Source: Pseudomonas spelaei (GTDB lineage Bacteria > Pseudomonadota > Gammaproteobacteria > Pseudomonadales > Pseudomonadaceae). Taken from it: 64,000 nt of DNA. The stretch covers positions 1 through 64,000 of the forward strand of contig NZ_WNNK01000024.1 of the NCBI RefSeq assembly GCF_009724245.1, in the 5' to 3' direction. Position numbers and translations under genes: made by a program. The notes under the pieces were generated by a model. That model was given only the letters and a program-made list of their open reading frames with translations, did not search any database and had not been told where the DNA came from. This document shows, piece by piece, positions 42,101 to 51,068 of this stretch (position 1 is the stretch's first letter; each line of letters begins with the position of its first letter).

Positions 42101-43936
42101 TCAGGCGGCTTTCTGCCTCGTGTCTACCAGCGACCACCAACTGGCGAGCGTGGGCGAATCCGCCAGTTCTTCGAAGCTGACGGCGATACCGCGCTCCTTG
42201 AGTTCCGCGGCGAGCTTCATCACTTGCAAGGAGTCGAGACCGTAGAAAATCAGGTTTTCCTCCGGGTCCAGGTCTTCGCAGTCCTCGACGAGTTGCAGCA
42301 CGCGAGTTTGCAACCAGGCGCGGGTGGTTTCCGCCGCCAGGAGCTGACGCAGATGCTTTTTGTCGATCTTGCCCACGGCCGTCAGCGGCATGCTCTCGAT
42401 GAGCCGGATGCGATCGGGCAGTTTGTATTCGGCGATGCCGAGTTCCATCAAGTGGCGTCTCAGCGCAGGCGGTTTCAGGTTGGGATTGCGCGAGACGACG
42501 AAGGCACAGCTCTTTTCTCCGAGCCTGTCGTCGGGCATGGCCACCAGGCCGGCGTGGGTCACATCCGGGTGGAGGACGATGAGGTTTTCGATTTCCTCCG
42601 AGGCGACTTTTTCACCGCCACGGTTGATCTGGTCCTTGACCCTGCCGACCACCCGCAAGTCGCCGGTTGGCATGCGTTGGACGAGGTCGCCGGAGTAGTA
42701 GTAACCCTCATCATCGAACGCCTGGGCATTTTGCTCGGGGCTTCGGTAGTAGCCGCAAAAGGTGTAGGGGCCGCGCGTGGCGAGCATGCCAGACTCGCCG
42801 TCCGGGACGGGGATGCCTTGTTCGTCGACAATTTTGATTTCGTCGTCGGGGCTGATCGGACGGCCCTGGGTGGTAAAAATCTGCTCGTCGGAGTCGTTCG
42901 CCCGGGTGTAGTTGATCAGGCCTTCGGCCATGCCGAATACCTGTTGCAGCTTGCAGCCGAGCACACCGGGAACCTGGCGCGCCAGCGAGTCGGCAAAACA
43001 GGCACCGCCGACCTGCAGGAACTCCAGCGATTGCAGTTGTTCTTTATGCTCCGGCGCTGCCTGCAACCACAAGGCGACTGCACTTGGCACCAAGGCTACG
43101 GTATTGATCTCTTGGCGCTGGATGATCGAAAAACAGGTCAAGGGTTCCGGGCTGGGGGCCATGACGATGCAACCGCCGGCATACAGAACGCCGAGGGCTC
43201 CGGGGGAGCTGAGCAGGAAGTTATGGGCGGCGGGCAGGGCGCACAGGAAGCGCGTCCGTGATGTGAGCTCGCAAATTTCGGCGCTCGCCCGGGCGTTGTA
43301 GTGATAGTCGTTATGGGTGCGCGGGATGAGTTTGGGGGTGCCCGTGCTGCCGCCCGACAGTTGGAACAACGCCACTTCGCCTGCTGCGGTGGGGGAGAAG
43401 TCCGCGCGGCTCTCGCTTGGCGTTTTGATCCAGTCAGCGAGGTTGTTTTCGTGACGTTGTTCGCCCAGCAGCAAGATGATTTCGGGATTTGAACCGACCT
43501 CCTTGAAGTCGTCGATATAGCTGTCGCTACGGAAGACTTCATGCTCGCGGGAGGCAATCAGTAGCCTTGGCTCGATTTGCTTGGCGTAACTTTTGAGCTC
43601 GAGTTTTCGATGGCTGTAAAGCGCGTTGAGGGGCGCGACTCCCGCTTTGAGCAGGGCGAAGAGGACAATGTAAAACTCCGCGATGTTGGGCAACTGCACC
43701 AAGGCCGTATCGCCCTTGCCAAGCCCGCTGGCTGCGAGTCGCGAGGCCAGGTTGGAGGACAGTTGGTCCAGTTCGGCATAGCTGAAGCAGCGATCACCGC
43801 AAATAATTGCGGGTGCGTGGGGTTGTGACTGGCTGCGGACCTGAAGGATCTGTGTGAGCGGTTTGTCGATCCAATAGCCTTTGTCCCGATAGCGTTGTGC
43901 TCTGTCCAGGGGCCAGTGGTTAAATTCAATAGTCAT
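42101..43936 (-). CDS. pmsE: Salicylate-AMP ligase with C-terminal aryl carrier domain
   Basis: A 611-residue A-ArCP protein. The aryl-acid adenylation domain (residues 1-520) has FQLSGGSTGTPKLIPRTHND (A3), AEGLINYTRAND (A5) and KINRGGEKV (A8), in the style of PchD and DhbE. The carrier domain follows with the phosphopantetheine serine Ser569 in YGLDSLQVMKLA. It loads salicylate onto its own ArCP. Start at 43936 (MTIEFNHWPLDRAQRYRDKG) fits the family; the frame opens further to 44023 inside pmsC. Salicylate rather than 2,3-DHB is implied by pmsB. Confidence 0.92.
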   Translation of the reverse strand: MTIEFNHWPLDRAQRYRDKGYWIDKPLTQILQVRSQSQPHAPAIICGDRCFSYAELDQLSSNLASRLAASGLGKGDTALVQLPNIAEFYIVLFALLKAGVAPLNALYSHRKLELKSYAKQIEPRLLIASREHEVFRSDSYIDDFKEVGSNPEIILLLGEQRHENNLADWIKTPSESRADFSPTAAGEVALFQLSGGSTGTPKLIPRTHNDYHYNARASAEICELTSRTRFLCALPAAHNFLLSSPGALGVLYAGGCIVMAPSPEPLTCFSIIQRQEINTVALVPSAVALWLQAAPEHKEQLQSLEFLQVGGACFADSLARQVPGVLGCKLQQVFGMAEGLINYTRANDSDEQIFTTQGRPISPDDEIKIVDEQGIPVPDGESGMLATRGPYTFCGYYRSPEQNAQAFDDEGYYYSGDLVQRMPTGDLRVVGRVKDQINRGGEKVASEEIENLIVLHPDVTHAGLVAMPDDRLGEKSCAFVVSRNPNLKPPALRRHLMELGIAEYKLPDRIRLIESMPLTAVGKIDKKHLRQLLAAETTRAWLQTRVLQLVEDCEDLDPEENLIFYGLDSLQVMKLAAELKERGIAVSFEELADSPTLASWWSLVDTRQKAA

Positions 43937-43962
43937 AGTGTTCACGCGTGAGAAAATTCGAG

Positions 43963-45138
43963 TTAGTGGGCCAATCCGCATGCGCGCAGCATGGTGCCGA
44001 GTTTGGTCTGGACTTCCGTCCATTCGGAGTCGGGGCTTGAGGCTTCAACGATGCCTGCGCCGGCGAACAGGCGGACACGGTTGCGCTTGACGGTGCCGCA
44101 GCGAATCGTCACGACCCATTCGCCATTGCCCTGGGCATCGCACCAACCCACCATGCCGGTGAACAGTCCGCGCTCGAAGGGTTCGACGAAACGAATCAGG
44201 CGTCGGGCGCGCTCAGTGGGGAAGCCGCAGACGGCCGGCGTGGGATGCAGGCGGCAGGCAAGCTGCAAGGCCGAGACGGTCGGATCTGCCAGCGTGCCTT
44301 CGATGCGGGTGGAGAGGTGCCAGAGTGCGGGCGTACTGATGAGGGAAGGGCGTTGCGGCACATTCAACTGCGTGCACAGCTCCCCGAGTTGACTGACGAT
44401 GTCTTGCGTCACGAAACCGTGTTCGTAGTGATCTTTTTCCGACGCTGACAGCCAGTCTGCATTGCGCCGGTCGGCTTCCGGGTCGGCCATGCGTTTGGCC
44501 GAGCCTGCCAAAGGGTTAGACAGAAAGCTCAGGCCTTCCTTGCGAACCAGCAACTCGGGGCTGACACCGATCAGCGTGGTGCCATCGGGCATTGGCACAC
44601 GGAAGTGGTAGCCGCTCGGGTTCTGGGCCCGCAGGTTGTTCTGCATGGCGCTCACATCTACATCCTGGGCAAACACCAATTCTCGCTGCACCGAGAGCAC
44701 GGCCTTGCGCACGTCGCTGTGGCGGAAGTTGACGATGGCGTGTTCCACCGCTCGCTTGAAGGCTTGCTCGTCCGGGATGTTTTTCTGCTCGATCAGCTCA
44801 GGCAGTGTTGTTGCGCCGATCTGCGCGCGGGTGTTTCGTGCTCGCCACTGCGCGTGTTCAGGGATGTAGAGGCACGAGGCTTCAGCGGGATCGAAAGGGA
44901 TGGCGCCGACGATGATCGGGTTGCTCTGGCCCGCTTTGCGTGCTCGATCAAAGGCTTGCGCAACCGTTTTCTGGAACAGGCTGTTGGCGTCATCGCCGCC
45001 AATGGCAGGTGTTTCGATTCTCTGCAGCATCCCGGTGACTGCTAACTCGCGGTCGCCGGATGTGAATGAAAAACTCTGTTTTTCATCAACGACTTGCACC
45101 TCATCCATCTCGTTCGTTCTTAGGGTGCCCGTTCTCAT
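43963..45138 (-). CDS. pmsC: Isochorismate synthase
   Basis: A 391-residue Mg-dependent chorismate-binding enzyme making isochorismate. Family stretches: FRVPMPDGTTLIGVSPELLV, LSNPLAGSAKRMADPEADRR, the SEKDHYEHGFVTQDI segment, HPTPAVCGFPTERAR (catalytic base region) and the C-terminal GAGIVEASSPDSEWTEVQTK with metal-binding Glu. First gene of pmsCEAB, divergent from pmsD with a Fur-like box between. GGAGG precedes the start. Confidence 0.93.
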   Translation of the reverse strand: MRTGTLRTNEMDEVQVVDEKQSFSFTSGDRELAVTGMLQRIETPAIGGDDANSLFQKTVAQAFDRARKAGQSNPIIVGAIPFDPAEASCLYIPEHAQWRARNTRAQIGATTLPELIEQKNIPDEQAFKRAVEHAIVNFRHSDVRKAVLSVQRELVFAQDVDVSAMQNNLRAQNPSGYHFRVPMPDGTTLIGVSPELLVRKEGLSFLSNPLAGSAKRMADPEADRRNADWLSASEKDHYEHGFVTQDIVSQLGELCTQLNVPQRPSLISTPALWHLSTRIEGTLADPTVSALQLACRLHPTPAVCGFPTERARRLIRFVEPFERGLFTGMVGWCDAQGNGEWVVTIRCGTVKRNRVRLFAGAGIVEASSPDSEWTEVQTKLGTMLRACGLAH

Positions 45139-45181
45139 TTTGGGGGAAGCCTCCGTGGCCTATCGATCAAAAAATTAAGTC

Positions 45182-45200
45182 TTGAAATATAATCATTATC
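45182..45200. promoter_or_regulatory. Fur box between pmsC and pmsD
   Basis: ATAATCATTATC forms an almost intact right half of the 19-bp Fur consensus (14 of 19 positions match GATAATGATAATCATTATC). It lies 44 bp from pmsC and 54 bp from pmsD, so one site could repress both operons when iron is plentiful. Confidence 0.75.
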
Positions 45201-45253
45201 GTTTCTAATAGGGGACGCTAATCATTTAGATTTGTCAATCACATGAGTGAGCC

Positions 45254-48200
45254 ATGAGAGAGTTAACTTCAATGCAAGCCGCCTGTTGGATCGGGCGCAC
45301 TGCTCATGCGTCTTTAGGGAGAGTTTCGGCTCATCTGTATGCCGAGTTCGATGGTCATGCCATTGATCTCGAGCGGCTTCGCAAGGCACTTGAACGGGTA
45401 TGCCTGCTGCATCCAATGCTGCGGGTCAGGCTGAATGCAGAAGGGCTGCAATCCATTGCTGCGATGGACCAGTCACCGCCATTAGAGGTCGAAGATTTAC
45501 GCTTGATGAATGAGCAGGAAGTGACGCAGCGCCTGCTCTGCAAACGTGAGGAATGGACTCATCAGCAGCTTGATCTGTGCCAGGGGCCAGGTGCACGGTT
45601 GTGCGTGAGTCTGCTGGCGGGTGATGACTTCCGCCTGCACGTCGATACGGACATGATCGCCATCGACCCTTCGAGTTTCCGCACGTTGATGGAAGACCTC
45701 GCACGCTTCTATGAGTACCCCGACGCGCCGCTGCCACATACGCCATCTTTCTTCGACTGGTATGACAAAGCGCGTACCGATACCGCGCTCAAAACGGCCC
45801 GCGATCGGGACCGTCTCTGGTGGCGTGAGCGTCTGGCTGACATCGCGCCGGCGCCGACCTTGCCTTTTCTCGAGACCCAGCCGGATCAAGCGCATAGCGA
45901 CCGATTAAGCACATGGCTTGGCCCGCAGGAGCGTCAGGCGTTACAACGCCTCGCCCGTGAACGCAGAGTGACCCTGTCCACCCTGATGATGGGTTTGTTT
46001 GCAGCAGTCCTCGGTGCGCAAACAGGAGACAGGAGATTTCGTCTCAATGTCCCGACCTTCTGGCGCCCGCCGCTGGTGGGTGAGGTTGAGCGAATCGTCG
46101 GCGATTTTGCCAACGTACTGATTCTCGATGTCGAGGCGGCCCAGAGCCCGGCCAAGTTGTGCACGCAACTGGCAGGCAAGATGATCGAATTGCTCGAACA
46201 TTGCGCCTATCCGGGGGTGAACCTGATGCGCGATCTGTCTCGCCATCATGGGTCGCCACAGCTGGCTCCCGTGGTCTTTACCGCCGCGTTGGATATGCCG
46301 GGCGCAGACCTTCTTTCTGAGCGCGTGCGGCGCGTATTGGGCCCAATGAACTGGGTGATTTCCCAAGGACCTCAGGTTGCGCTCGACGCGCAGATTGCCT
46401 GCGCCGACGGCGGCATCTTGATCAATTGGGATATCCGTCTGGATGCGCTGCCGCGAGCCTGGGTATCGGACTTTTTCGACCGTTTCGTGGCGCTGGTGCG
46501 TGAGGTGGCTGTCTGCTCCGCTGTCCTGGACCAGCCGCTTTCTCAACCAGCAGTTGTCGAGAAGCCACTGACCGCCCTCCAGCAGGCCTATTTGCTTGGA
46601 CGCAGCGCGCAGATGCCGCTGGGTGGCGTGGCCATGCAAGAGTTTCGCGAGTACCGCGGCGCTATGGATCCGGCTCTGCTGCGAAGCCGTTTGGCCGAGA
46701 TGGTACAGCGCCACGAAAGCCTGAGAACACGGATCGATGCGCAGAAGCTCGTGCAGTTTGTCAGCGATGAGGTGCAGATAAACCTGGAGGAAGTCGACCT
46801 CACGGCCCTGTCGCCAGAAGCGGCGCTCAGCTATGTTGAAGAGCGCCGCGAGGCCTATGCGCATGCCTTGTTCGAGCTGGATCGTTCGCCCTGGAATGTC
46901 ACGGTCTTCCGGCTTGCGGAAGGTCAATTGAGTGTCTTTGTACGCCTTGATGCATTGATCCTCGATGGACGATCGATCGCCACCCTTATGGTCGAGTTGT
47001 TCGACGGTGCAACGGGCGAGGAACCGTTCACGCAGGTTGCATCCGAGCCAGAAGATTTCGTCAGTCAACGCAAGACCGATTCCACCTATTGGAAGGCCAA
47101 GCTCGCTGCGGTCAGCGGTGCGCCACGTCTGCCATGGATCACTCCACTGGATCAGGTGGGTGCCTCCCGCTATGAGCGACAGAGTCTGTTGGTGCCCAAA
47201 GCGGCGTTCGGTGCGTTCTGCAAGCTGGGTGCACGGCAGCGGCTGTTCAAGAACACCACGTTGATGGCGCTGGTGCTGGAAGTGCTGTCGCACTGGCTCG
47301 ATGAGGGTGGTTTGTGTGTTGCGGTACCGGTTGCTCCGCAAACGAGCGGTGCCTTTGCCAATCGCTCAAGCTTTATTGCGGTCAATTGGAGCGCCGATCC
47401 AGAGGGCTTTGCCGAGCGGGCCGCCAAGCTGCAAGTGGATGTACTGGAAGGGCTGCAGCACCTGACCTTTTCGGGGGTGGACCTTGCTCGTTTGCTGTTC
47501 GAATCCCACGGCCCGGGCCCGGTGCTTCCCGTGGTGATTACCAACGGTTTTTCCTGGCCGGTCTCGGCAGCGGACAGCACCATGAGCCTGTGTGGCGGGC
47601 TGACCCAGACGCCACAGGTGGCGATGGATATTCGCTTCTCGGCCAACGCCGACGGCGCGTTGGTGTTCGATATCGACTATGCGCGCGCAGTGCTGGATCC
47701 GGCGGTGGTCAGCGATGTCTTGAGCGCAATCGAAAAGGCGATCAGCCAGGTTACGGAAAGCGGTGTTTTTGCCATTGATGCACCGGCGATCATCGAAAAG
47801 AGTCACTACCGGCTCAATAGCCAGGTCGCTGATGCGTGCCGCGAAGGCTTTCTCGGGCGGATCGCGACCCACATCTTTGACCGCACCCACACCAGGGTCG
47901 CCCTTGTCAGCGGTGATCGGCAAATCAGCTATGCCGAACTTGGCGACAGTGTGTGCCGCATCATCGCTGCATTGAAAACGCGCGGGCTGTCTCGTGGACA
48001 AGTCGTCGCCATCTGCCTGCCTCGCAGCCCGGAGCACACGATGGTGACATTGGCCTGCGCGCTGACAGGCGTGATCTGGGTCCCCATCGACGCGTCAGCG
48101 CCAGCCGAGCGGTTGCATTACCTGCTGGAAAACTGCCGGCCCGATCTGGTGGTGACTGCCCAACGTGAGTCTCTCGAACCTCCATCGGCAACGCCGGATG

Positions 48201-49609
48201 AACTATTGGCGGTGCAAGCCCAGGTTCCACCCGCACTGGATGACCTGTCGTTCAGCGACGCCCCGGCCTACTACCTCTACACCTCGGGCACCACCGGCAA
48301 GCCCAAATGCGTGGTCCTGAGCAACCGAGCCACTGCCAATGTCATCGGCAGCACCCTTGAACACTGGGCCGTGACCGAACGTGATGTGTTCATGTCCGTC
48401 ACCCCGCTTCACCATGACATGTCGGTGTTTGACGTCTTGGGATGCCTGACGGCGGGGGCGACACTGGTGCTTCCCGGTGTGGGCGAGGAAAAGGACGCGG
48501 TGCGCTGGAACCAGTTGATTGCCCGGCATCAGGTGACGTTGTGGTGTTCGGTGCCTGCCATTCTGGAGATGCTCCTTTCTTGTCGCACCAGCCATGACCT
48601 GAAGAGCCTGCGTCTGATTGCCCAGGGCGGTGATTACATCAAGCCGGCCGTGATTGCCGAGTTGCGTGAGCTGTTGCCGTCATCTCGGTTGATTTCCCTG
48701 GGTGGGCCGACGGAAACCACCATCTGGAGCATCTGGCACGACATCGAGGCGGATGACCGTGCGCTGATTCCCTATGGAAGGCCGCTGCCGGGTAACAGCT
48801 ACTTCGTCCTTGACCCACGAGGTGAGCATTGCCCGGCGGGCGTTGTTGGCCGAATTCACACGGCGGGCGTCAATCTTGCGCTGGGGTACCTCGAAAACGG
48901 TGAGCTGACACAAAGCGAATTCGTGACCGTAGGTGATGAACATGGCCAAGCCGTTCGGGCCTTCCGTACCGGCGACTGCGGGCGCTACCGTCGCGACGGT
49001 ACCTTGATCTTCGACAGTCGGGTCAACGGCTACGTGAAAGTTCGCGGTGTGCGGGTATCGCTCCCGGACATCGAGATAGAACTGATCAATCACCCGTCGG
49101 TCAGGCACGTATTGGTCGTGGATTATGGCGAGCAGCGCCAGGGCGAAGTCTGCATCGGTGCGCTGTATGTCAGTCAGCAGGGTGGCGCAGAGTTGACCGC
49201 GTCCGAGCTACGCAACTACGCCCGCCAGCACCTGCCGCACTCCCATGTGCCCACGCGGTTCCTGAAGGTGGACGAATTACCGCTGTCGCAAAACGGCAAG
49301 CCTGATCGCCAGCGGGCCCGCAGCCTGCTTACGGCTCCGGCAAATGACGCAGCTGAACCTGTCGCGATGATCCAGTCGACCTCGCGCAACAAGGTGCTGG
49401 ATATCTACTTGAGCGTACTGGGGCGCCCGCTGGCGGACGGCGCGAATGACGCGGTGGACTTCATCAGCCTGGGGCTGCGTCCCCAGCATTTGAAGGCGAT
49501 CTCGGCACGGGTCCAGGAGGATTTTTCGGTGCTTCTTTCACCGGGGCAACTCCTGCGCTGCCGCAATGCACAAGACGTTGAACGCCTGCTCATGGCCGAG
49601 GGTTCATGA
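45254..49609 (+). CDS. pmsD: NRPS Cy-Cy-A with a degenerate carrier domain
   Basis: A 1451-residue NRPS. Cy1 about 1-430 with Asp133-xxxx-Asp138 (DMIAID); Cy2 about 438-870 with LTALQQAYLLGR and Asp566-xxxx-Asp571 (DALILD); adenylation domain about 880-1350 with LYTSGTTGKPK (A3), SLGGPTETTIW (A5) and the A10 lysine in SQNGKPDRQR. Then a short carrier-like domain (1370-1451) in which the LGG(H/D)S motif reads SLGLRPQ, with Pro1410 where serine should be. It condenses salicylate with threonine (expected) and closes the oxazoline ring. With no serine, the amino acid must ride on the carrier domain of PmsG. Symbol assigned by analogy. Confidence 0.88.
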   Translation: MRELTSMQAACWIGRTAHASLGRVSAHLYAEFDGHAIDLERLRKALERVCLLHPMLRVRLNAEGLQSIAAMDQSPPLEVEDLRLMNEQEVTQRLLCKREEWTHQQLDLCQGPGARLCVSLLAGDDFRLHVDTDMIAIDPSSFRTLMEDLARFYEYPDAPLPHTPSFFDWYDKARTDTALKTARDRDRLWWRERLADIAPAPTLPFLETQPDQAHSDRLSTWLGPQERQALQRLARERRVTLSTLMMGLFAAVLGAQTGDRRFRLNVPTFWRPPLVGEVERIVGDFANVLILDVEAAQSPAKLCTQLAGKMIELLEHCAYPGVNLMRDLSRHHGSPQLAPVVFTAALDMPGADLLSERVRRVLGPMNWVISQGPQVALDAQIACADGGILINWDIRLDALPRAWVSDFFDRFVALVREVAVCSAVLDQPLSQPAVVEKPLTALQQAYLLGRSAQMPLGGVAMQEFREYRGAMDPALLRSRLAEMVQRHESLRTRIDAQKLVQFVSDEVQINLEEVDLTALSPEAALSYVEERREAYAHALFELDRSPWNVTVFRLAEGQLSVFVRLDALILDGRSIATLMVELFDGATGEEPFTQVASEPEDFVSQRKTDSTYWKAKLAAVSGAPRLPWITPLDQVGASRYERQSLLVPKAAFGAFCKLGARQRLFKNTTLMALVLEVLSHWLDEGGLCVAVPVAPQTSGAFANRSSFIAVNWSADPEGFAERAAKLQVDVLEGLQHLTFSGVDLARLLFESHGPGPVLPVVITNGFSWPVSAADSTMSLCGGLTQTPQVAMDIRFSANADGALVFDIDYARAVLDPAVVSDVLSAIEKAISQVTESGVFAIDAPAIIEKSHYRLNSQVADACREGFLGRIATHIFDRTHTRVALVSGDRQISYAELGDSVCRIIAALKTRGLSRGQVVAICLPRSPEHTMVTLACALTGVIWVPIDASAPAERLHYLLENCRPDLVVTAQRESLEPPSATPDELLAVQAQVPPALDDLSFSDAPAYYLYTSGTTGKPKCVVLSNRATANVIGSTLEHWAVTERDVFMSVTPLHHDMSVFDVLGCLTAGATLVLPGVGEEKDAVRWNQLIARHQVTLWCSVPAILEMLLSCRTSHDLKSLRLIAQGGDYIKPAVIAELRELLPSSRLISLGGPTETTIWSIWHDIEADDRALIPYGRPLPGNSYFVLDPRGEHCPAGVVGRIHTAGVNLALGYLENGELTQSEFVTVGDEHGQAVRAFRTGDCGRYRRDGTLIFDSRVNGYVKVRGVRVSLPDIEIELINHPSVRHVLVVDYGEQRQGEVCIGALYVSQQGGAELTASELRNYARQHLPHSHVPTRFLKVDELPLSQNGKPDRQRARSLLTAPANDAAEPVAMIQSTSRNKVLDIYLSVLGRPLADGANDAVDFISLGLRPQHLKAISARVQEDFSVLLSPGQLLRCRNAQDVERLLMAEGS

Positions 49610-49699
49610 GCCTGTCATGGATTTTGATATGAACGCAGTGGCACGCCTGAGGGCGTGCTCGCTGCTAACCAAACAACAGTGCTTAGGGAGATGGATCGG

Positions 49700-51019
49700 A
49701 TGATGGATATACCCAATGTTGATATTGCCGGCGTTGGCATAGGCCCCTTTAATCTGGGATTGGCCGCGTTACTGTCCAAGCATCCTGGCGTGACTGGTAT
49801 TTTCCTGGACCGCAAGGCGGAGTTTCGCTGGCACGAAGGGCTTCTGTTGCCCGGCACCACACTCCAGGTTCCGTTTCTGGCGGACCTGGTGACGATGGCG
49901 GACCCCACGCATCAACTGAGTTATCTGAACTACCTGCATCAGCACGATCGCCTGTACCCGTTCTATTACTACGAGAACTTTCAGGTGCCTCGCCGCGAGT
50001 ACGACCATTACTGTCGCTGGGCGTCGCAGCAGCTGCCAGCCTGCCATTTCGGCGAGGACATCTGTGATGTGACGTATGACGCCAGCGCTGACCGATTCCT
50101 GATTGAAAGCCAGTCAGTGTCAGGCTTCAAACGTCATTATTACAGTCGAGACCTGGCGATTGGCGTCGGCACTGTGCCGCTGCTGCCTCAGTGGGCGCAG
50201 GTCAAGAGCACCGCGCCGGTCATGCATTCGGCGGAGTTTGGCAAGCGCCAGGAACAGTTGTCGAAATGCCAACGGGTCACGGTTATTGGTTCCGGCCAAA
50301 GTGCGGCGGAATGCGTGTTGGCATTGTTCAACGAGCTGACACCCGAGCGGATCGCGGCGGGGGCTTCGATTCGCTGGATCACACGCTCGCCGGGTTTCCA
50401 TCCCATGGAGTATTCGAAACTGGGACAGGAGTGTTTTACACCGTCCTACATGGAGTACTTCCACAGTATTCCGAGGGAGCGCCGACGCGACATCGTTGCG
50501 GGGCAGGGGTTGTTGTACAAGGGCATCAGTTTTTCGACCATCGCTGACATCTACGACCTGATCTACGAACGCTCGATTGGCGGCGCGGATCCAGGCCTGA
50601 CGTTGCTTTCCAATTGCGAGGTCGAGACCGTGGAGGATATCAACGGCACGCTGCGAATCGCCTACCGGCACCGTGAACTGGACCAGACCAGCACCCTCGA
50701 AGCCGATGCCATTGTCGCAGCCACCGGTTATGGGCATGCCTGGCCGCAGTGGTTTGAAAGGCTCAAGGGCGTCGTACTCGAAACCGATGAATACGGTGAC
50801 TGTATCGTCCAGGAGGATTTCACGGCGCGCCGCTGTGATGCCGGCACGGGCCGTATCTTTGTGCAGAACGCGGAGATCTTCCAGCATGGCGTTGGTTCGC
50901 CGGACCTGGGGATTGCGGCCATTCGCAATGCGACGATTGCCAACCAGTTACTCGGCCGACCGCACTACCGCTTGCCCAAGCGCTCATCGTTCCAGCGCTA
51001 CGGGATGCATGAGGCGTAG
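49700..51019 (+). CDS. pmsF: FAD-dependent histamine N-monooxygenase
   Basis: A 439-residue class B flavin monooxygenase of the lysine/ornithine N-hydroxylase family. FAD motif GVGIGPFNLGLA begins at residue 11, NADPH motif VIGSGQSAAE near 195, and the C-terminal ATGYGHAWP near 341. By analogy with AngU and BasC it hydroxylates the side-chain amine of histamine, giving the hydroxylamine that accepts the salicyl-heterocycle. Start at 49700 has AGGGAG 9 nt upstream; ATG codons at 49691 and 49703 are alternatives. About 90 bp after pmsD, same strand. The letter F is from memory. Confidence 0.85.
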   Translation: MMDIPNVDIAGVGIGPFNLGLAALLSKHPGVTGIFLDRKAEFRWHEGLLLPGTTLQVPFLADLVTMADPTHQLSYLNYLHQHDRLYPFYYYENFQVPRREYDHYCRWASQQLPACHFGEDICDVTYDASADRFLIESQSVSGFKRHYYSRDLAIGVGTVPLLPQWAQVKSTAPVMHSAEFGKRQEQLSKCQRVTVIGSGQSAAECVLALFNELTPERIAAGASIRWITRSPGFHPMEYSKLGQECFTPSYMEYFHSIPRERRRDIVAGQGLLYKGISFSTIADIYDLIYERSIGGADPGLTLLSNCEVETVEDINGTLRIAYRHRELDQTSTLEADAIVAATGYGHAWPQWFERLKGVVLETDEYGDCIVQEDFTARRCDAGTGRIFVQNAEIFQHGVGSPDLGIAAIRNATIANQLLGRPHYRLPKRSSFQRYGMHEA

Positions 51020-51029
51020 AGTCGATGTG

Positions 51030-51059
51030 CAGGGTCTTGGTAGCGTTACCAAGACCCTG
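51030..51059. terminator. Hairpin between convergent pmsF and pmsG
   Basis: CAGGGTCTTGGTA-GCGT-TACCAAGACCCTG, a perfect 13-bp stem with 4-nt loop. It has no T-run, so termination may be weak or aided. Confidence 0.7.
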
Positions 51060-51068
51060 ATCGGAGGG

